Shown here: in pieces, positions 11,766 through 24,300 of the stretch
Position numbering within the stretch: position 1 is the first letter of the stretch
How the letters are laid out: every line of letters starts with the position of its first letter
NCBI RefSeq assembly: GCF_051622035.1
Contig: NC_135358.1
Coordinates: 5,657,501 to 5,721,500 of the forward strand
From: Arctopsyche grandis
Lineage: Eukaryota > Arthropoda > Insecta > Trichoptera > Hydropsychidae
Length of the DNA: 64,000 nucleotides
Direction of reading: 5' to 3'
Program-made: the position numbers and the translations under genes
Notes under the pieces: generated by a model
Database searches by the model: none
What the model was told of the DNA's origin: nothing
What the model saw: only the letters and a program-made list of their open reading frames with translations

Positions 11766-11771
11766 AATAAA
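11766..11771 (+). terminator. poly(A) signal of the nischarin-like gene
   Basis: AATAAA lies 71 bases after the TAA stop codon, followed by T-rich and AT-rich sequence. Confidence 0.6.
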
Positions 11772-12093
11772 AAATTGTTACTCTTATGATAATACTATAT
11801 TATATTATATTACAAACCCATTCTATTATACACAATTAGCTAGGGAGTAGGAGGAAAAATGCGCGATTGTTATTGGTCAATTCAAAATACCCAGGAAGTA
11901 ATGACTTGCATACACTCTATGTGTAAATTCTAAACTTATGACTTGCATACACTGTATAGCATTCAAAATATATATAAAAAAATGTCACAAATAAAATAAA
12001 TTATATGATATGTGTATGCTTATAATGCGAGCACTTTTGTTCCGTATTAGCACTGCGCAATGTGCACAGTGTGCGTTGCCTTTCTGTATGCAC

Positions 12094-12291
12094 CAGTGCC
12101 GGCCTTACATCCAATGGCGCCCTCGGGCAATTTTTTCTAAACACCCTTAGAAAAAAATTTCGCCTTTAGCACTCTAATCTAAAATTTTGTATGGCTTTTG
12201 GCGCTCTAATTTTAAATTTTAGAGCGCCTTTGATGCATCGTGTGGCGCCCTCGGGCGCCGCCTGACTCAGCCCGCCCTAAAACCGGCACTG
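12094..12291. mobile_element. hAT MITE (family A, copy 1) with perfect 8-bp target duplication
   Basis: Ends CAGTGCCGGCCTTA and TAAAACCGGCACTG are inverted repeats. The element is flanked by GTATGCAC at 12086-12093 and again at 12292-12299. Internal blocks include CAATGGCGCCCTCGGGCAAT and repeated TTTGGCGCTCTAAT. It is 198 bp with no coding potential. The second copy at 32886-33104 has the same structure. Confidence 0.9.
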
Positions 12292-12639
12292 GTATGCACT
12301 AGGCATCTACATAACTACTTACTGTTCATCTACTTACCGTGAATCAGATTTAAACATTGGCATTTCAATCTTAAAATCATTTTAACCACATTAACACAAG
12401 TAATGCTTTTGGCATCCGACTTTCACTGTCGTAAATGCGCGCGCCATTTATATAAATTGCCATTCGCGAAATATTTAATGTTTATTTGTACGCCAGAAAC
12501 TTTTAAATCTGTATAAGATACAAAAAATGATTTGACTTGCATAATTCGGGGTCACAGGAGATTTGTTGTGTACTTGCATGCATATGCTTGACACGTGTCA
12601 TGATGTGCAAGAGTTTATGTTGATGATATCTGTCCCGAA

Positions 12640-12733
12640 AAACTAAAATCATCGACGCGACTCACCCATGAGACGCTGGCGTATAATGTGAGTCAATGCG
12701 TGACTCACGGGTCAGTCTCTGGCGTGCAAAGGG
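12640..12733. mobile_element. one end of a second piggyBac-like MITE
   Basis: Ends GGCGTGCAAAGGG followed by TTAA (12734-12737), the piggyBac end/target pattern. Just inside are two similar 23-bp blocks (GACTCACCCATGAGACGCTGG and GACTCACGGGTCAGTCTCTGG), which look like subterminal repeats. I cannot find the other end. Confidence 0.45.
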
Positions 12734-12759
12734 TTAAATTGTGTGAGATTCGTAATAAA

Positions 12760-15319
12760 AGTTACTGACCAATAGCATTCGAGACGTATGTTACGCCTAT
12801 CGCCCAAGTGTATGGAATGAATTATGATTATACTCACTATAGTCTTCATGTTTTTTTTTTTAATTATATTTATAAGTAATTATTATTTATTTATAAGTTG
12901 AATAAGTATTTTTTTTTGTTGTAAATTGAATCTCAAACGTTTACAATGTAGTTCACAATTGTTATTTTATTTATTTTAGTTAGCTCAAATTTGACATATA
13001 TGTAAAGTATAGATGCGCATGCTATTTCCTTTCGTTTGGTGCCTAAAAATAATATTTTTATATATTATATATTAGTGTTCATTTTAAATTTGATTCTCAA
13101 CACAAATCTTCCAGTATCTGTGGGACGAAATTAACGTTTTCACATTTTTACTTAAAATTTGCAAATTGTGTTTTAATATACAATTATCAAACGAAATATG
13201 TACAACAATGTTATAAAAACTCGAAAGTATTACTTTAAAATTTTTAAGCGAAGATATTTGGTGCTGGTTGACGGTGTTTTGAACAGATTTTACGTGATAA
13301 TACTTGTAAAATAGAATTAGCGTAGAATTAACCTGATGAAAAAGTATTTTTATACATTAATTATTTATAAATCATATTTAAATAAATGTTATAATGGATA
13401 CATTACCTGGTTTGATTTATCCATGTTTGATACCCATAAATGTAGCTAATAAAAATATATACATATGTTACAGTGAAACTGATATTGTCAGTTTAATTAT
13501 ATTTTCACTAGTGAGGTTATAATTTCACTGACACGCTCTATTCTGAGTTTTTAACTTTTTATCTTACTACAAAATTTGAACATAACCCTAAGCAAATAGT
13601 AAATTGTGCATCCGGGGATTTTCAATTCAGCATTGGAGTGGGGATGGAGAGGAGCGGGGTTGTGATGTGGGGTGGCGCGATTCGTGTCGGCAACGCACTA
13701 TCATCCAACTATCAAAAATTTTAATTTCACTAATTGGGGCCAGGGAAAATTTAATTGGATATGATTTCACCGCTGTTATAAATTCACTGAGACAGATACA
13801 AAACAAAACAAATAATTTGAAACAATATGATTTATTTTTGTTAAAATATACACAATAAAATCCATATCAAGAATAACGCAAATATTTTTCATAACAAACA
13901 ATAAATTTTCACCATTTCAAATAAAAATCACTTCAGGCGTCTCTCGAATTTTAAAGCAAAAATTTTCAACAAATTCACAATGTGTTAATTATAATCATAA
14001 CAATTGAAACATTATGTAAGATAAGGTCATCGTTTAAAACACTTCCTACATCCAAAGACATAATAAAACACACTCGGATGTTGACTACGACATAAAGTAG
14101 TGGAAAATTTATCACACAATAATTATACTTTGTGTGTGCGTTAAATGTTAAAATGTAAATACGAGTGGCAAGATTTTATTTGTAAGTATACATAAATGTT
14201 TAAATAAGACAAACACAATTGACATTTGTATTCTACATACATAAGTGTATAATGGATGCTCTATATTCAAGTGCATGTTGTCAATCCTAGAAGACACTTG
14301 TCGGACTTAATACATTTTAAAATATTAATAATCTCTTTTAAAAGTAGTGAATATGGTTACACACAATGACACATTGATTAATTAATAAATAATTTAAAAT
14401 ATTGTTATCAATCAGTATGAAACAAGTCGCATCCAATCAGTCAGAAATGTACGGACATATAAACATGAAATTAGAATTGAAAGTATAATTTCTATATATG
14501 TATGTAATATGTATAGTACATCACAATTAAATTGTAATTACTAATAATAATAGCTTTTAATAACAGATACGTATCTGTTTAATCACCATAAAATTAATAT
14601 GAGAAATATATTTATGTATAAAATAGATACACAGCACTGTAAGGACAGTTTTCTTTTACAAATAAAATATATAATAGTTAAAAAGAAAAGCAGAATAAAT
14701 TCAACATACACATTTGAAACATCATATGTTAGTTTTAATACACAGAAATTAATTAAGTTATTGTATCAAGTAAAGAAATATATATATATAGTATTATATA
14801 CAGACGCACACAATTAACTAAGAATTAATTTGTAAGTAATCACAGAAAGTATAAAGCATAGGAAGGAAAGACCGAAAACTGATTAGACATATTGTGAAAG
14901 AGCCTTCATTTAAATACAAAGGAGTAAAAAAAAATTAATACTATGATATTTCGTTTGGTGCATTCTTTTAAAAATGGCATCCCGAATACAACCATCTCTC
15001 GTGACTTCAATCTGTATGATCTATATGAATAATATTTACCGAAGTAAAATATTAAAATAATAATAATAAATGACTTAAGGCGTGTGAGAAACTGGGTTGA
15101 TTCAATAAAGTAATACGCAATCGCTTACGGACTAATTAAATATTTTAGAATTAACAGAATCTATTTACAATTAAAATCGTAAATATTGTACGAAAGCACT
15201 TTTGAAAACGTGAATAAAAATTTATATACACAAACATGTATATATATATGATAAATTTTGCATGTATTTTCACAACATTTTTCACAACGTTTAAATTAAT
15301 ACACACACACATACGTTAA
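12760..15319 (-). other. intergenic DNA and probable FHIP1 3' UTR
   Basis: AT-rich sequence without convincing coding frames. Read from the FHIP1 stop (15320) on the minus strand, possible poly(A) signals (TTTATT on plus) lie near 14175-14180 and 13831-13836. That would imply a 3' UTR of about 1.1-1.5 kb. A short self-complementary stretch with two CAGTGAAACTG/TTTCACTG-type arms lies at 13470-13535. Nothing else stands out. Confidence 0.4.
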
Positions 15320-18300
15320 TCATAAGTATTTAGTTTGAGCTATTGTCAAATCCATTAGTTCATTAGTAGAAGATTCGTGTATCAAATCGGATATGGAGCA
15401 GACGACGTGCTCTTGAGCCAACGCGCCGAGTTCTTTAATCCACTCGTCAAGTATCAGAGCGTTTAGAACGGTCCTTCTAGTTTTCGTAGAGTGCCAAAGA
15501 TTGTCTTCGGTCAGTGAGCTTTGAATCAAAGTTTCTGGCGATGACCTCGGAGGTGAATCGATTGCTGTATTACTGTTCGGGGACGAACTTAAAATACCTA
15601 AAAACACAACGAAATGACAATTACACAATAATAAAAGTACAATTTTCGTATCATTTCAACATTACAATACTTTCCCAACCTCCAACGATACCTAAAATAA
15701 ATTATTACATTAACAACCATTCATAATAATAATAATAAATAAAAAATAGTATCGTATTATGGCTTATCTCTTTTAGGCCTACTAATACTTAAATAATATA
15801 GGTTGTGGCTATTTGCAGGTACAATCTGCGAATTATTGGCTATTTACAGGTACTATATCAGCGAATTATTGGCTATTTGAAGGTACGATATCTGCGACAG
15901 GCGCAAAGCATTATGCGCATGCGCGTGAACTTTAATTTCTTATATTTAATGTATGCTAACTTGTTTAATCAATCGTTAATTATACATGAGGCAAATAAAT
16001 TTCGCACATTATTATAATAGATTTATATCATTTAGGTAGTTCGCGGCTTGTACTTGTATGTAGGTATTATACGTTGTATATGATAATAATTTTCTAAAAA
16101 CTAATAATATTAACTAATTTGGTTTATATTTTTTACTCTACGTCACTTTTTTAAATTTTAAGAGGTTTAAAACAAAATTTTAACAGTAAACACGCTGACA
16201 GTGACAGTTCACACGCATGCGCAGAAGGTTTTGCGCCTGTCGCAGATATAGTACCTGCAAATAGCTAATAATTCGCAGACATAATACCTGCAAATAGCCA
16301 ATAATTTGCAGATATAGTACCTGCAAATAGCCACAACCAATAATATAATAAAAATAAATAAAGCACACGTTATGCATTCAACAAATCACCAAATTATAAA
16401 AATAAAAATTCAAAAGAAGACTAAAAATAGTCGAATCATGCATTTTTGTTATAAATAAATTTATTGTAATGAATAGAAAGGGCGAAACAGCATTGGTTAA
16501 TGTCTAGTAAAAATAAATTACTTCATCTTCATTATAGTTGGATGCAAACAGGCCCAACGAGAGGGGGGGGGGGAAAGCTGGGGTAAAGTTCCAGGGCCCG
16601 GACTACTGGAGGGATCCTGTGTCAGGGCGTTCGACTGATCCATATTAATATGTTATATTATTTTACATAAAAATATATATGTATATTTATTTAATGCTAA
16701 ATGTTGATTATTTTTCAATCCGCGCATTATTTGTCTTCATGTGAAACCATACCTGTTATATCATACTTTCTTATTCGATTATTAAAAAAAATAATATTTA
16801 ACATACATGTGGTAGAGAATCCTGACAGATGACGCTGTTGGGATGTGGCGGTTTAGGTGAAGACCAAACACGTGCGTTTTCAGTCATGTTGTTTATTAAG
16901 ATGATACGTGCGGAGGCTTAGCGACCAACCGCGCGGAGCGCAGGTCCAACTGCGACTAACCATCACATCTCTACCCCTTTTCACAATCAGTTGTAACATA
17001 CCCTTTCTTAGCCATAGCCCATACATCAGCCTTTCGTTCAATTCCAACCCCACATACATATAGGTATTTTTCTAATAATTCTGATAGATTTTTCGCATAT
17101 TAAAAATATATTTATAAACAATCTTTTTTTTATTTTGTCCGGGATTCTTCTAGGCAGTCCTGGATGCAAATATTAGACAGGTCATCACTGGAATACTTAG
17201 TATATATATATATATATATGTATGTATGCAGGCCTGACGAGACAGGGGGGAGGAAAGGGGGGAGCCAGGGTAAAATTCTAGGACCTGGCTTTTGCTATGT
17301 ATTTACTATAAATCTATCTATAAGATGTAATTTTTTTTTAGTTTGTCATAGGGCAGGGAACTATTATTTTCCAGGGCCCGGGATTCCTCTCGACTGCCCT
17401 GTACATACATATGCACATATGTATGTATATGTAAGTATGCGAATATATAGCACTAAATCGGGATTCATGCAATCATGCGAGTATTGAAAAATTCGAAAAA
17501 ACCATAAAAACCACTAAAATAAATTGAATAAAATATTTACCGTTGGTAACATATTCGTAAATTGCAGCTATACCCGAAGCTGGCGAAAAAGAAAAAAATT
17601 GCAATAGGTACACAAATTTACAAAGGAAAATTTCTTGTATGTAGTATTTAATAATTATTTTCAAGTTAAAAGATTGAAAATAATAAAAGTGTCAAAGTAA
17701 GATATGTATAATATAATCAAACTTCAATACGAATTTACCTTATTATTACAAGTTATCATCCTTGTGTAAAAAAATGGTGAAAAGTGAAATGAATAAAAAA
17801 TGACAATCAAAAGTGGAAAATATGATATTTGAATTGTATATTTCAATTTATGAAAGCGAAATTTCTAGGTGGAAAAAAATGCTTTTAAGTTAAAGAAGTG
17901 CTCAAAATGCATGACAGTTGTTAAAAAAATGTTTGTGACAAGCATGGAAATTAGTCAATGAAGTTTTTTTCAGTATTCAAACTTTACTAAAAATGTTAAA
18001 TTCAATAGTACATATATTCATGAGACGATAAGCTGTGCAACTGATGTCAAGATTTTATTTGCTTTCATAAGAAAAAAATGTGTTAAAAACTGTGAACGTT
18101 GATATTTGAAAGCGTCTCATCGATAAAAACAACGCAACAAACCTCCGGAAGTGATCTTTCTACTAAACATAGACGTGATGCTGGAGGAGAAACTTCTCCG
18201 TTTGGGTTCGTTCCGTTTGAACGGTTCACTAACACTCATCGGTTGTACATTGGACGGCTGTTCCCAGTTACCGCTATTCGGTTGAGACGTATCTATCAAA

Positions 18301-21300
18301 CAGACAACAGTTTATAAGAAAGATTTGATAACAATGAGAAAAAAACATAAAAAAAAGCAATACATACCACCACTAGTAAATTGTAAGCTATGCGTTGAAA
18401 ACTGTGAAGACGATAAGGCATTTTTTCCCAATTCAGGGTTGGTATTTTTTGTGCTAGTAGACTCTATTGCATTCTTACGTGTGTTTGCTAGACGTATTTC
18501 TCTATCGATTAAAAATGTTTGAGCATCTTCCAATAAACGATAGCATTCCGGATCGTTAAGGACGGACTCGTCTATTTCTTGTTTAATAGATAGTAAAATC
18601 TATATGAACGTTATAATAAAATTTAATATATTGAATACAATGTTAAACTAATTGATGTGTATTTTTAAATCAGACCTGATACAGAGATGTGATTGTCGGC
18701 TGGAGCACAATCCACGGACATAAAAGGAAAGATCTCAAAAGTGGTAAAGGATAAGTAGCAAGTCTCGTTAGAAGGCCAGTTAGCCTTAAATTTACATAAA
18801 CATTATTACTAAGCATCTTACTTAATTTTTCTAAAGTATTTGTTAATAAAGGCCCTGAAAATAAAGAAATAATGGAAAAAAGCGTACGAAAATCAAATGA
18901 AATCTTTAAAGAGCAAATTAATATTTTACCTATATTGACATTGTTGGGGTGACTGGTTACGTGCGAATTTTTAGACAAAGCTACCGGTAAACTATTGTGC
19001 GAGATTTTGGGCAAATGCTCGACGTCGGAAATCTTCCAAAACGAGTTTTCGGCAAACTCCCCGTTCTCAGCAGTCGACTCTTCGTTGTCGGGCGAGCTGT
19101 GACTGTCGTCGCCTTTGTATTTGAAGCTTTCGTATCCGCTGCTTTCTCCGATCGAATGCAGGCTATCCTCTTCCTTGTTCATTTGCGTGTATATATTATC
19201 GTTCGACAGTTCACCGCTTCCGTCCGAGGTTTCCTTGACTAAGTTTGAATGCTCCAATTGAAATTTTTTCACTACCTCTATGATTGTATTGCTATCGGCT
19301 GGTTTCGGGCTAATACTACTACTACTATCACAAAAACCGTCATACGTTGAACTCCACTTAGAGCATGACTTTTTACACGACAGGATCTTACGGCGAGCTT
19401 CGCATAAATAAGCGTGATAGTTACCATACAGCGATTCGTTTGCATTCAACTGAAAACAATCAGAAAATTAGCATTTTATGCGTACTTAAAGTTTAATCGA
19501 GAATTTTTATACAATTTACCAACCCCGTAGGCACTTGATGTGGGCGATAAAGAGTTAGTCATGGGGATACTTTCTTCGGTAACGGAAGTAAGGCTGCTCA
19601 TATTTTGGTCTACACTACAAATTGAGAGCTTCCGACTCCCTGCAAAGCTATTTTTTCTAAATAAAAGAGGCACCTGTGGACGGTTGCTGCAGCAATCTGG
19701 CGATAGAGATAACAGCATGGTTGTTCCTTTACAATGGACGTCACAATCGAGCGACCTATGCCTGTGTGAGACCATCAGATGATTGCCATCTATTAAGTAT
19801 TTCAGCACCAATTCAAGCATTAGATCTTCGCAATTGAGATCGATCAAAGTTTCCAATAGAGAAATCGTCACTATGGATAACTAAAATAAAGGCAATCAAC
19901 ATCAAATTTGCAATCGAACGTTTCTAACCTACCGTACTATTCGACTCACTTACCCGCGGGTCTCCGTTGATGAATGGTATTACGTTATCTAATATATTGG
20001 TTTCGTCATAGTTTTTGTCCATTAAAAATCTTACCAGAGATTTTAGCAAGCCGGGATCACTCACCGATCTGAGCGATAGTTCTAAATATGCGATGGCAGC
20101 AATTTGTTCCTCAACGCCACTCTGCAATGAATGTTGTCTCGTAGTGGTCTGCCCCCGTTTTTTCTAGGTTGATGAAAGGGGAACAGGTGGAAGGTTAGTA
20201 ATGGAATCCTATTGTATATTTTAAATCCCGAAACCATAGACAAGGTGAAAAAATCCAAAATAACCATCACCATGTTTCCAAATCCAAATGATTACTAGCA
20301 AAACTTCAAGATACACATTATGATACATCACAAGGAGAACATATATGGCATTGAATTCAAAATTAAATTACTCTTAGTTGATCAAAGATAATTTTGATCA
20401 ACATTTCACATTCGAGAGAAAGAACTGAGGAAAATATTTGATTGTTACAAATGCTTCAGTGATCTTACTGTAAAGAATATTTATTTCGTCGACTAACTTC
20501 GGATCAAAACTTATAGTAAGTAGTATGAAACTATTTATATAGAAATAGTGTGCAGAAATGTAACAGTGAAAGATTAGAAAGCTGATTTATTTACAAAACC
20601 AAATTTTTTTTGATGATATTGTCTAAAAATTTTCAATGATTTTTTTTGAATATACATATACATAGTATTGTAGAAGAATAATTAAACTTCATCAAATTTA
20701 CTAAGGAAAAAATTACAAGGTTTTGGGGTATGGAAAAGGAATACATATATAGGATTGGAATCAGTTTTAAGGACAGGAAGTAACCAAGAAAACAATTGGG
20801 GCAACAGTGTATGTAAATTTGAAAATGAATGTGCAATTTCAATATGAAAATGAGAGACCTCAGTTTGAAATTGCCAAGAAGTCTTGTACACAATGAGAAA
20901 TAATTGAAAAAAATATACAATAAATTTAAGTCTATACAAACAGTATACTTGAACATAAGAACAACTAACTTTTTACCTTTCGCAATTTAGACATGTGAAT
21001 ATTATACAGTGAACATATTGAATACTCAATAAAAATTAATACATCACAAATACTCGACAATTGCAAAAACATGACAATTACAAAAAAAATTTAAACCCTG
21101 TGCGTCAACTAAATGCGAGTACAATACGAACTTTTTGCCATAAAATAACATTTCAAATCGCAATGTAAGACAATAGTGAAAGTTATCATATATTATTCAA
21201 GAAAAAATGAAAATTTACCTGTAAAAGTGCAGGACCCATTACCGGTAAAAGAAAACCTTGATAGACAAAATGGAGCAATTGGTGTCTAATTGATGGATGG

Positions 21301-24300
21301 GAAACCTGAACAGTTGAAAAGAAGGGAAGTTAACACGAAAATTATACTTACAAACATACACAATGTTTAAAAAAAAATCAAAATATTTACTTGAGCGACG
21401 GCATTACAGAACTCCAGCGAATTCATGAAAATACCGAGTTTATTTATATCGTTCACATCGTCCGGCGTCAATCGGTGCCAATCGGCTTGAGCTATTTCAA
21501 TTTTTCGCGGAAGCGATGAATACAATGCACTGAGACCTGAAACAATAATAAACAGATCTGTGTAGATTTCAAATCGAGCATTATTCGTTGGCGTCGACGA
21601 AGCTTATTTTACCTCCGGCTAATACGAGACAGACATTCGAACGGTTTTCGATAAATTCAGCGACAAATTTATTACGTGCTGAAAAAGCAGCGCATAAGAG
21701 GAGTGCAGCTCGAGCTTGCTGTCCGGAAGAGTCTTCTCGGTGGACGTGCGTTAGTAAGAGTGTGACAGGAACAAATCTTTAAGCGATTCAAGACGATAAG
21801 CATTATAAAAAAATATGTTTAAAATGAAAGGTAGTGCACGATGAATTGAAAACATACTGCGATTGTTCTTTTCTGTCGTCCTGGGGCGGCGGAAAGAAGA
21901 AGAGATCTACGAAGTGAGGATTTTGCATGAGCACAACGCAAATCTGTCCCAGCAAGCAAATCAATTTACCTAAAACGTTTCAAGGATGAAATTTTGTTCT
22001 TCATTTGCATTATATCAGTTTCCCAAACTGGCCACTATGGGAATAGGAGGCATTGAAAAGAAAATGGGAGATAAAAATATGCTGAAACATTCTTCAATGT
22101 AGATTAAAGTTTCAATCAGTATGAATGAAAATAGTTGACTGGGGATTTAAAGATTTTTTAATATATTAAGTTTATTTGTTTCGATTTTTTAATTTCATTG
22201 ACATTAATTATGACAATTATGTGTCCATTCTTGAGGAAATCAAGATCAAGAACAGACTCTCCATGATCTGCCTGAGACTAGTAGAAAGAAGAGATAATAG
22301 CCTGGAAAAGCTGATTGTGGTGAGTGGTGTGGACGGGAGGAGAAGAGGTAGATCCTTGAGCTGTTAGATTGACCAAATAAGAGCAGCGATGGGCTATTTT
22401 TTTTATAGTGGCAGCGCTCTGTGTGAACTAATTTAGGAACATTAAGTGGTATGGAGGGAAAAATAAGAGGCAGATCCTCGACCTGCTAGGCCAGAGCATC
22501 GCAACGTGAGTGCCCCAGCTCTTTTTGTACAATGGGCACCACTTAAGAACGCGTGTGAGGGAGAAAACCGATGTTAGTTAACGTTTTGTCACCTATGTAT
22601 GTAGGGACTAGCTAGCGACTGCCGATGAAGTACATATGTATGTACGTAGCTGACAAACTGTACAAGTCGTAAGCAATGTGTGCTACGAATATAAAGAGGT
22701 TGCATGGTTCTGCACTAGGCCGATCAAATACGAGCAGTAAGTCTCTTCTATGGTGGCAGCTCCCTGTGTGACCTAATCTAGCAACAAAGGAAAAGCTGCT
22801 TGTGGTCGGTGATGTGGAGGAAAGAAGAAGAGGTAAATATTTGACCCACTAGATGGACCAAATATGAGCAGCGACAGGATTTTTATAGTGGCAGCTTTCT
22901 GCGTGAACTAATTCGGGAACAAATTGAAACAGCTTGGAAATACTGGTTGTGGTCACTGGTGTGGATAAAAGAAGAGGTATATAGATCCCCGACCTGCCGG
23001 ACTGATCAAATACGAGTAGCGATGAGCTCTTTTATAGTGGCAGCTCTCTGTGTGGCCTAATCCAGGAACAAATGAAAAGAGCTTGGAAAAGCTGCTTGTG
23101 GTCGGTGGTGTGGAGGCAAGAAGTTAAGGTAGATCCTCAACTCACTAGGCTGACGAACTACGAGCAACGATGGGCTCTTTTATGGCAGCAGCCAAATCCA
23201 GGAACAAATGGATTTTAGTAAATTTCAGATGGGTAGGGAACAGTGAGTAAAAGTTTGGGAAACTGTTTTATATTGTAATACAAGCAAAAACGCAAATAAA
23301 AACCTTCTAAATCAGGAGTCGTAATATCTACACGAAAACTACATAATAATTTCAAAAGTGGTCGAAGAAATGGTTCTGCACATAATAACTGCTTTCCAAA
23401 GTGTTGTACAAGTAAAGAATATAGTTTGATCTGTTCGAGTCTTACAACATTCATATACCTGCAATAAAAAATAATAAAAAATTAACAATCCAAAGTAAAT
23501 ATGAACTAAGTATTAAATATGAATGTTTTGCAGTCTCACCGTCCAGAACTGTTTCCCCATTCGTATAACTTATCTAGTAAATTTTCGCTGAGCAATTGGT
23601 CGAGACAAGGCCCGCTCGACCCGAACGTTGCATTCGATGACTCATTGGCATCATCTTGTCCAGAAATTTGACGAATCTCCAATAGGAGTAACGTCGCTAG
23701 GTATTCTAAGTGATTGACGACTGCGGAAATGTCGTCATGACTAGGCACATGTGCACCCTAATTAAAAAAAAAGAAACATTCAAGTTATTAGTAACATACT
23801 CGAACACATTCTAAAGCATTTCATTCATACAAAGTAGTGAGTAAAGCAAGTGAAAATATGAGGAAGAATGTTTTCGAAAGATATGAATCATGCTGCAATT
23901 GAAAGGAATTTTTCGAGCAGGAAAAACATGTTGCGAAATTGCCATGTGCTTCGTATTAGCGAGACGCTGCTTCCAACACGTTTATTTTGATACATTTTAC
24001 ATATATCGACGATAGAGACATTGCAGATTATTCCCAAATTGTCTTGGCAGCGTACCATTGATTCATATCGGTAGAAATACATTGCACTATGCCTTTTTAA
24101 TAAACATACATACATATGATGATTCCATATATGTACAATATACTAAATAGGCTTTGCAAATTAGTCAAAACTTTGCAAAGGACACGGTACAGTATCTCTC
24201 AGTGTTGAATATAAAATGTTTCATACCAATGATGCACTGCCCCACAAATTGGTCGAGCAATAAAATTATCATAATAATTCTTATTAAAAATATGATTTTA

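Noticed and set aside
20082-20273. Extra FHIP1 exon upstream of exon 8
   Set aside because: The frame runs through the intron without an acceptor, and the neighbouring exons already join in frame.
22176-22367. 63-codon frame as an exon
   Set aside because: It is the broken C-terminal end of a LINE reverse transcriptase and part of the tandem array.
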